Positions 1-8,782 of a stretch of 8,782 nucleotides of DNA are shown one piece after another. Source of the DNA: CAZXSK01 sp964642855 (lineage in GTDB: Bacteria > Planctomycetota > Phycisphaerae > SM23-33); NCBI GenBank assembly GCA_964642855.1, contig CAZXSK010000096.1, positions 1-8,782 of the forward strand. The letters are read 5' to 3'. The position numbers were made by a program, and so were the translations under genes. A model generated the notes under the pieces. It was not told the origin of the DNA, ran no database searches, and saw nothing but the letters and a program-made list of their open reading frames with translations. The first letter of the stretch is position 1, and the number at the start of each line of letters is the position of its first letter.

Positions 1-159
1 GGACGAGCCATCATTGACTACCAGCACATCAAACCCGTCGGGAAGCCTGCGAAGAGCGCGCAGCGTTCGGGCGATGACCTGCCCCTCGTTGTACGCGGGC
101 ACCATCACCAGCGCGCGGGGCGAATCGTCTCGGGAGGCTGTCGCGGCGGGATCGTCCAT
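1..159 (-). CDS. Family 2 glycosyltransferase, N-terminal fragment (gene runs off the left edge)
   Basis: This is the first 53 codons of a GT-A fold glycosyltransferase. Such enzymes transfer a sugar from a nucleotide-sugar donor to a lipid, polysaccharide or protein acceptor at the cytoplasmic side of the membrane. After a polar, probably disordered stretch of about 16 residues comes ALVMVPAYNEG (residues 16-26), the first beta strand with the P-A-Y-N-E motif of GT2 enzymes. A helix follows, then DVLVVNDGSS (residues 44-53), the second strand with the nucleotide-binding D-G-S motif. The ATG at 159 is the first possible start: reading upstream in frame there is no ATG, GTG or TTG before a TGA that overlaps the -35 element. 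There is no Shine-Dalgarno sequence, but a strong promoter ends only 9 bases before the ATG. Acceptor, donor and any C-terminal membrane segments lie outside the window, so the subfamily (for example polyprenyl-phosphate sugar transferase) cannot be settled. Confidence 0.88.
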   Translation of the reverse strand, partial: MDDPAATASRDDSPRALVMVPAYNEGQVIARTLRALRRLPDGFDVLVVNDGSS

Positions 160-168
160 CGACCGATG

Positions 169-196
169 ATTATTGTCGCCAGACGCGCGATGTCAA
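169..196 (-). promoter_or_regulatory. Near-consensus sigma70-type promoter of the glycosyltransferase gene
   Basis: On the minus strand TTGACA (196-191), a perfect -35 hexamer, is followed after 16 bases by AATAAT (174-169), which matches the TATAAT -10 hexamer at five of six positions. The usual start point 6-7 bases past the -10 falls near 162, about three bases before the ATG at 159. The transcript would therefore have almost no 5' leader, which agrees with the absence of a Shine-Dalgarno sequence. The hexamers and spacing are seen directly; promoter activity and the start point are inferred. Confidence 0.62.
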
Positions 197-291
197 CCCG
201 ACCCGCAGCGATCAAGCTGCCGCCAGGCGCAAAACGACAGCGGGCGCCCCGGCACCGGATCGCCGAGACACCCGCTGAGTGGGTCCATCGC

Positions 292-307
292 CGGGACACT
301 CGTCCCG
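292..307 (-). terminator. Hairpin directly after the lipoprotein stop codon, possible terminator or 3' stabiliser
   Basis: On the minus strand CGGGAC-GAGT-GTCCCG forms a perfect 6-bp stem with a 4-base loop. It begins two bases after the lipoprotein gene's TGA (311-309). No T-run follows, so it is not a classical intrinsic terminator. It could be a non-canonical terminator, an mRNA 3'-end protector, or chance in GC-rich DNA. Its position, between the lipoprotein gene and the promoter of the glycosyltransferase gene, suits transcript separation. Confidence 0.35.
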
Positions 308-308
308 T

Positions 309-677
309 TCAGTCCTGCTTGAGCGACACTTCAATCGCTTTCAGCAGCACTTTGCTTTCTGTCTCGGCGCCTTGGACGGGCTCGACGGTGAGCTTCTGAT
401 CGGCCTTGACGCGAGTGATTACGCCCTTGGCCTTTTCCCCAGCCGGGGTCGAGGGCGCGTCGAAAATGACCACGTCACGAATCTCCCCGGCCTTGACCTT
501 GGTCCAGACGCGATAGTTGATGTCCTCGTACTCATACTGGCCGGCGTAGCTGCCGTCCTCGATCTTCTTGAGATCCACGTTGGAAACGGCCAGTTCGTCG
601 AACATGTTGCACCCGCCGAGCAACAACAGACCGGCGGTCAGCAAAAGGATGGTTCCGCTGAGGGTGTTGCGTGTCAC
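309..677 (-). CDS. Small lipoprotein with an FMN_bind-like domain
   Basis: A 122-residue exported lipoprotein. Residues 1-22 form a lipoprotein signal peptide: short basic start, hydrophobic ILLLTAGLLLLGG, and lipobox L-G-G-C with Cys23 as the lipidated residue. Asn24 at position +2 would not retain it in the inner membrane under the E. coli Lol rule. Residues about 39-120 resemble the FMN_bind domain (PF04205; NqrC/RnfG-type): DGSYAG at 41-46, a V-x-V-K-x-G-x-I strand pair at 59-71, then EKAKGVITRV, then VEPVQGAETESKVLLKAIE at 98-116. The last block aligns with the family's D-x-V-S-G-A-T-x-T-S helix start, but here it reads Q-G-A-E-T-E-S, so the Thr that is flavinylated in NqrC/RnfG is replaced by Glu. 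Flavin binding is therefore uncertain. The frame stays open upstream to an ATG at 779, but the GTG at 677 has AAGGAGA 7 bases ahead and puts the signal peptide at the N-terminus. It stands alone, divergent from the sulfatase. The fold assignment is by motif only. Confidence 0.75.
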   Translation of the reverse strand: MTRNTLSGTILLLTAGLLLLGGCNMFDELAVSNVDLKKIEDGSYAGQYEYEDINYRVWTKVKAGEIRDVVIFDAPSTPAGEKAKGVITRVKADQKLTVEPVQGAETESKVLLKAIEVSLKQD

Positions 678-684
678 GATATGC

Positions 685-691
685 TCTCCTT
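685..691 (-). promoter_or_regulatory. Ribosome binding site that fixes the GTG start of the lipoprotein
   Basis: On the minus strand AAGGAGA lies 7 bases before GTG (677-675). This is near-ideal spacing. It supports the GTG start over the upstream in-frame ATG at 779, which would add 34 polar residues in front of the signal peptide. Confidence 0.8.
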
Positions 692-874
692 CGTATGCCA
701 GAAGCCCTGCCTGGTCCCGCGCCGTGGCGAACCGTCTGGTTGGCTGAATCGATCGTCCGTGATGCCCAGGCGGAACCAAACCCGCTCCGCCTGACGAGGG
801 GGATCATCACCGCCCCATGCGAAGGATGTGTTAAGCAAGCGCTAAAACGGCGTTGAAACGTCTGCTTGCCAGAA

Positions 875-908
875 CACGAGACCCGGGAGAAGACCCGGGC
901 CTCGCGTG
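875..908. other. Long imperfect hairpin in the divergent intergenic region
   Basis: Arms CACGAGACCCGGG (875-887) and CCCGGGCCTCGCGTG (894-908) pair around the loop AGAAGA. The inner six pairs are CCCGGG with CCCGGG, then comes an A-C mismatch, AG with CT, a two-base bulge, and CACG with CGTG. There is no T-run on either strand, so it is not a standard terminator. It lies about 200 bases upstream of the lipoprotein start and about 235 bases upstream of the sulfatase start. Role unknown; it could be a leader structure, part of a small RNA, or chance in GC-rich sequence. Confidence 0.4.
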
Positions 909-1072
909 GCTCCCGTTTGGTCCACTTGCAGGCACGCGCCAGTGCCGGTCGCTTGACGGCCAAACCGCCGCCCGCGCCGACGATCGGGGGAGACACACAG
1001 ACCCATCGACCAAGCGGGAAGCCCTGCTACCGGACCCAAGTTACGCCTGCCGGAGGCCGTATCGCCGTCCCG

Positions 1073-1099
1073 ACGACGGACCGTGCTCCGGTCCGACGT
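1073..1099 (+). promoter_or_regulatory. Strong inverted repeat just upstream of the sulfatase gene
   Basis: CGGACCG (1077-1083), loop TGCTC, and CGGTCCG (1089-1095) form a perfect 7-bp stem. After one A-A mismatch it extends by three more pairs (ACG 1073-1075 with CGT 1097-1099). It ends 44 bases before the ATG at 1144. It could be a leader hairpin in the sulfatase mRNA, a repressor operator, or an attenuator; nothing T-rich follows, so intrinsic termination is unlikely. The pairing is seen directly, the role is not. Confidence 0.45.
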
Positions 1100-1143
1100 T
1101 CCCGGTTCCCTCGGCAACCGATCTGCGGTAGCATGTGCGGATC

Positions 1144-2490
1144 ATGGCAAGACAACCCAACATTCTCATGCTGTTCACCGACGACCAGCGGTTCGACGCA
1201 GCCGGAAGCCTGGGTGATACCCAGGTGCGCACGCCCCACATCGATTCGCTCGTGCAGCGCGGAACCACGTTCCGGCAGAACTACATCATGGGTTCGACCC
1301 AGGGAGCCGTCTGCATCTGCAGCCGCGCTTCGCTGATGACCGGCTGCGGACTGTTTCACGCCGGCGACCCCCGAAACCCCACGCTGCCGCTGTGGCCCGA
1401 GACCTTTCGCCAGGCCGGTTACACCACGTTCGGCACGGGCAAGTGGCACAATGGTCCGGAGGCCTATGCCCGCAGCTTCACCTGCGGCGAGGCGATCTTC
1501 TTCGGCGGGATGTGCAACCATCGCCAGGTGCCGATCCACGATTTCGACCCCACCGGCCGGTATGCCGTCGAAGACCGTCATGTATCGAAAGTGTTCTCCA
1601 GCGAGCTGTTCGCAGACGCAGCAGAGCGATTCCTGAGAGGCTACGAAGAAGATAACCCGTTCCTGGCGTACGTCTCCTTCACCGCCCCCCACGATCCACG
1701 CATGGCCCCGCGAGAATACGAAGACCTCTACCCGCGCGACCGCATCGAATTGCCGCCCAATATCCTGGAGCGGCACCCGTTCGACAACGGCGAGATGGCC
1801 GTGCGAGACGAAACGCTTGCCCCCTGGCCTCGCTCGGAGGAGATCGTCCGCGAACACGTAGCTGCTTACTACGCGATGATCTCCCACGTCGATGCGCAAA
1901 TCGGGGGGATCCTCCAAACGCTTCGTGAGACCGGCCACGCGGATGACACGATCGTCATCTTCGCCGGGGACAACGGCCTGGCGGTCGGGCAGCACGGACT
2001 GATGGGCAAGCAGAACCTCTACGAGCACAGCCTGAAGGTTCCCTTGGTGTTCGCGGGCCCCGACATTCCCAAGGGCAAGGACATCCAGGAGTTCTCGTAT
2101 CTGCACGACGTGTTCCCCACAACCTGTGAGCTTGCCGGCGTAGAGATGCCCCAGACGGTCCGGGCGGCCGGCCTCGCTGACTCTCTTGAAACCGGCCATA
2201 CCGGAAGAGAGTCGATCTTCGGAGCCTACCGAGGCTGTCAGCGCGGCATCCGCAAAGGCAGATGGAAACTCATCCGCTACTTGCGCGAGGAGCGGAGACC
2301 CTGGACACCGGACGGCCCCGGCGAGCCCTTCCTGGCCGGCAGCGACCATCTGCAACTGTTTGACCTTCATCAGGACCCCTGGGAGACCAACAACCTGGCC
2401 GACCGCGCCGACACCGCAGAAACCCGCGAGCAACTCCTGGCCGAGCTTGCCACGTGGCAGCAGCGCGAGGCAGATCCCCTGCTGACGTAG
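1144..2490 (+). CDS. Type I (formylglycine) sulfatase, family S1, no visible signal peptide
   Basis: A 448-residue hydrolase expected to remove sulfate esters from a carbohydrate or aryl substrate. With residues counted from this ATG, the alkaline phosphatase/sulfatase fold shows: metal-ligand pair D13-D14 (FTDDQRFD); the activation motif C57-I-C-S-R61 followed by ASLMTG, where Cys57 should become formylglycine; K100 and H102 in GTGKWHNG; H183 in TAPHDPR; the second metal site D276-N277 in FAGDNG; and K289 in GKQNLYEHS. The C-terminal subdomain ends with the family's LFDLHQDPWETNNLAD block. Position 3 of the activation motif is normally Pro or Ala and is Cys here. No signal peptide or lipobox precedes the first strand, so it is probably cytoplasmic, unlike many S1 sulfatases. 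An in-frame GTG at 1135 would add three residues; neither start has a clear Shine-Dalgarno sequence, and I prefer the ATG because homologues usually begin just before P-N-I-L. Substrate subfamily not assigned. No maturase gene is nearby. Confidence 0.92.
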   Translation: MARQPNILMLFTDDQRFDAAGSLGDTQVRTPHIDSLVQRGTTFRQNYIMGSTQGAVCICSRASLMTGCGLFHAGDPRNPTLPLWPETFRQAGYTTFGTGKWHNGPEAYARSFTCGEAIFFGGMCNHRQVPIHDFDPTGRYAVEDRHVSKVFSSELFADAAERFLRGYEEDNPFLAYVSFTAPHDPRMAPREYEDLYPRDRIELPPNILERHPFDNGEMAVRDETLAPWPRSEEIVREHVAAYYAMISHVDAQIGGILQTLRETGHADDTIVIFAGDNGLAVGQHGLMGKQNLYEHSLKVPLVFAGPDIPKGKDIQEFSYLHDVFPTTCELAGVEMPQTVRAAGLADSLETGHTGRESIFGAYRGCQRGIRKGRWKLIRYLREERRPWTPDGPGEPFLAGSDHLQLFDLHQDPWETNNLADRADTAETREQLLAELATWQQREADPLLT

Positions 2491-2501
2491 GCGCGGAGAA
2501 A

Positions 2502-2529
2502 GGCCCGGCTGGCGAAGGCCAACCGGGCC
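2502..2529. terminator. Probable bidirectional terminator between convergent sulfatase and gltD
   Basis: The 63-base gap between the two stop codons holds GGCCCGGCTGGC (2502-2513), loop GAAG, and GCCAACCGGGCC (2518-2529). These pair over 12 positions with one mismatch. On the minus strand the stem is followed by TTTCT, giving a short T-run after gltD. On the plus strand TCTTT appears only about ten bases further on, so termination of the sulfatase transcript may be weaker. Its position between convergent genes supports the call. Confidence 0.72.
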
Positions 2530-2553
2530 CGTGCGAATCTTTGAACGGGTAAG

Positions 2554-3970
2554 CTACTTCGGCTGCGTCGCGAGCCAGCGGTCGACCGCTGCGGCCATCT
2601 TCCGGCCGTGATCGATAGCACGGACCACCAGCGACGCGCCGAGAACCGTATCGCCGGAAGCGAACACGCCTTCGACACTGGTCTGGTAGTCGTTGACGGC
2701 CACGTTTCCGCGTTGGTCGAGGTTCAGGCCGAGGCTTTCCACGAGCCCCTCGTGGACCACGTGCACGAAGCCCATTGCCAGAAGGACCAGGTCGACCTTC
2801 ATGGAGAATTCGCTACCCTCCCGTGGCTTCATTTCCCATCTGCTCTCTGAGGGCTGCCAGTCGACCTCGATCCCGTGGAGCTCCGTGACCTTGTCGTACG
2901 AGCCGACCAGCTTGGTGGTCATCACGCTCCAGCGTCGCTGGCATCCTTCCTGGTGCGAGCTGGAGGTCCGAAGCATTCTCGGCCACAGCGGCCAGGGCGT
3001 CTGGGGGTCGGGGGTTTCCGGAGGCTTGGGCAGAATCTCGAACTGATGGATCTCCTTCGCCCCCTGCCTGCGTGAGGTCCCCACGCAGTCGCTGCCCGTA
3101 TCGCCGCCACCGATGACCACAACGATCTTGTCCTTGGCGGAGATATCCTCGCCCGTGACAGCCGCACTGGCGTTGCGATCGTTCTGCTGCCCGAGGAAAT
3201 CCATCGCGAAGTGAACGTTCTTGAGCTCCCTGCCCTCGACATCGAGGTCGCGCGGCGCTCCGGCCCCCATCGCCAGGCAGACCGCGTCGAACTCTTTCAG
3301 CAGGTACTCTGCTGAAATGTCCCTGCCGACCTCCACGCCGGCGTGGAACCGCACGCCCTCAGCCTTCATCTGGGCGAGCCTGCGATCGATGACCTTCTTG
3401 TCGAGCTTGAAGTCTGGAATACCCCGCCGCAGCAGGCCGCCAATTCGCTGGTCTTTCTCGTAGACGACGACGTCGTGCCCGGCGCGGGCCAGTTGCTGGG
3501 CTGCGGCAAGACCGGCCGGTCCTGAACCGATCACCGCCACCTTCCGGCCGGTCCTGGTCTCGGGCGGCTGGGGGACAATCCAGCCCTCCTGCCAGCCTCG
3601 TTCGGCGATGGCATACTCGATATGCTCGATCAGCACCGCATCGTCGTTGAGGTTCAGCGTGCAGGATGCCTCGCAGGGCGCGGGACAGACCCGCCCGGTG
3701 AACTCGGGGAAGTTGTTGGTCGAGTGCAGGTTCTCCAACGCCTCCCGCCACTTGCCCTGGTAGATCAGGTCGTTGAATTCGGGAATGCGATTGCCCAGCG
3801 GACAGCCCGCCGCGTGACAGAACGGGATCCCGCAGTCCATGCACCGCGCCGCCTGCTCGACCAGCACCTCTTCGGGATGCGGCAGGTTGATCTCGAAGTA
3901 GTCGCCTACGCGCTGGTCAACCGGGCGGTGGCCGATGTCCTTCCTCTTGTACTCGATGAATCCCGTCGGC

Positions 3971-3978
<8 letters not shown>
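2554..3978 (-). CDS. gltD: Glutamate synthase, small (beta) subunit GltD
   Basis: The 474-residue FAD and iron-sulfur subunit that takes electrons from NADPH and passes them to GltB for glutamate formation in the cytoplasm. The N-terminal domain has the cysteine groups of the [4Fe-4S] centres: C46-x2-C49-x4-C54-x4-C59 (CMDCGIPFCH then GCPLGN) and C98-x3-C102-x3-C106 (VCPAPCEASC). The FAD-binding GSGPAG is at 151-156, the NAD(P)H-binding GGGDTG at 290-295, and the second FAD signature GVFASGDTVLGASLVVRAI at 437-455. The GltD block WPLWPRMLRTSSSHQEGC is at 329-346. Length is typical for the family and no key residue is missing. It starts with GTG and overlaps the end of gltB by 8 bases, with GAGGAGGT 5 bases ahead, so it is the second gene of a gltB-gltD operon and probably translationally coupled. 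Related subunits occur as electron donors for other enzymes, but the adjacent gltB makes the assignment firm. Confidence 0.97.
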
Positions 3979-8530
<4,552 letters not shown>

Positions 8531-8782
8531 AGTCTCGTCACGGTCCTTTCAGCGGTTGGAGTCGGGACTCTTCCCGGGTGCCTGCACGCGAGGAGTCCGC
8601 CTGCCGGATCGACAGGCCAGCCGATGCCCGGTCCAGCATTCTAACGAAAAGCAGCCGACAAAAGTGACCTATTCGAGTTACACTTTCGATAAGCCACGCT
8701 TATAGGCCGGATCCTGCCGACGCCCCGGGCCGGACCCCAGTCATTACCGGCCAGCGTCACAAACAGGCGGCAAAGCAGTCAC
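8531..8782 (-). promoter_or_regulatory. Upstream region of the gltBD operon with AT-richer island and nested inverted repeats
   Basis: No convincing gene; at most a 12-codon open tail enters on the minus strand from the right edge and stops near 8744. Positions about 8637-8704 are visibly AT-richer than the surroundings. On the minus strand the island holds the -10-like hexamers TATAAG (8704-8699) and TAGAAT (8643-8638), neither with a good -35 partner. Between them is a perfect 6-bp inverted repeat, AAAGTG (8661-8666) and CACTTT (8681-8686) with 14 bases between, and a nested imperfect one, TATTCGA (8670-8676) with TCGATA (8686-8691). In the presumed leader, GGACTC (8565-8570) and GAGTCC (8593-8598) can pair, as can GCCTG and CAGGC near 8600-8617. 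I see no sigma54 promoter. Likely promoter and operator region; exact elements uncertain. Confidence 0.5.

Larger units (their letters stand above)
678..1143. other. Divergent intergenic region between lipoprotein and sulfatase genes
   Basis: About 466 bases with no convincing gene. Open frames cross it in several phases, but their translations are rich in Arg, Pro and Gly, have no recognisable motif and lack good ribosome binding sites. It must contain the 5' regions of both flanking genes, yet I see no good sigma70 promoter for either. A TTGACG at 953-958 on the plus strand has no -10 partner. It contains two stable hairpins, listed separately, and a 6-bp palindrome AGCGCT (839-844) within AAGCAAGCGCTAA, which might be a weak operator core. 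Confidence 0.6.

Noticed and set aside
678..779. N-terminal extension of the lipoprotein to an ATG at 779.
   Set aside because: It would put 34 polar residues in front of the lipoprotein signal peptide; the GTG at 677 has an ideal ribosome binding site and gives a normal signal.
836..850. AAGCAAGCGCTAA as a LacI-family operator.
   Set aside because: Only the central AGCGCT is palindromic and the flanks do not match, so the evidence is too weak to call an operator.
853..1131. Open frames on both strands in the lipoprotein-sulfatase gap, read as possible small genes.
   Set aside because: The translations are Arg/Pro/Gly-rich without motif, signal peptide or good ribosome binding site, and the region contains hairpins more typical of non-coding sequence.
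1027..2433. A 468-codon open frame on the minus strand opposite the sulfatase gene.
   Set aside because: It is antisense to a sulfatase with complete family motifs, and its translation shows no known motif or credible start signal.
8531..8782. A riboswitch or sigma54 promoter controlling gltB.
   Set aside because: The presumed leader has short pairable segments but no conserved riboswitch core that I recognise, and no GG-N10-GC type -24/-12 element is evident.
8744..8782. C-terminal tail of an upstream minus-strand gene ending in TAA near 8744.
   Set aside because: Only 12 codons are present and they carry no recognisable feature; an open frame this short is expected by chance.

Overview
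The window is GC-rich and densely coding, with four recognisable protein genes and a short AT-richer island at the right end. No rRNA, tRNA, CRISPR array, insertion sequence or phage gene is visible. A family-S1 sulfatase, an FMN-binding-type lipoprotein and a complete two-subunit glutamate synthase on GC-rich DNA would fit a Planctomycetota-like bacterium or a relative with a diderm envelope. That assignment is inference from gene content only.

Left part (1-1143). The window opens inside a minus-strand gene for a family 2 glycosyltransferase, of which only the first 53 residues are present. It is preceded by a near-consensus sigma70-type promoter so close to the ATG that the mRNA is probably leaderless. 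Next, also on the minus strand, is a small lipoprotein of 122 residues with a clear lipobox and an FMN_bind-like domain whose usual SGATxTS motif has become QGAETES. A gap of about 466 bases then separates this gene from the divergent sulfatase. It contains two good hairpins but no convincing gene.

Middle (1144-2553). A complete plus-strand type I sulfatase carries an unusual activation motif, CICSR, and has no visible export signal. It converges on the glutamate synthase operon, and the 63-base gap between the two holds a hairpin that probably terminates transcription from both sides.

Right part (2554-8782). gltB (1519 aa) and gltD (474 aa) form a minus-strand operon, read gltB then gltD, for a GltBD-type (usually NADPH-dependent) glutamate synthase. 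The genes overlap by 8 bases and the gltD ribosome binding site lies inside the end of gltB, so the subunits are probably translationally coupled. All catalytic and cofactor-binding signatures I looked for are intact. The 252 bases upstream of gltB hold an AT-richer island with nested inverted repeats and -10-like hexamers, the likely regulatory region.

I do not see a convincing undescribed multi-gene system. The observations most worth checking are the probable leaderless glycosyltransferase promoter, the degenerate flavin motif in the lipoprotein, the CICSR sulfatase without a signal peptide, and the inverted repeats upstream of gltB.
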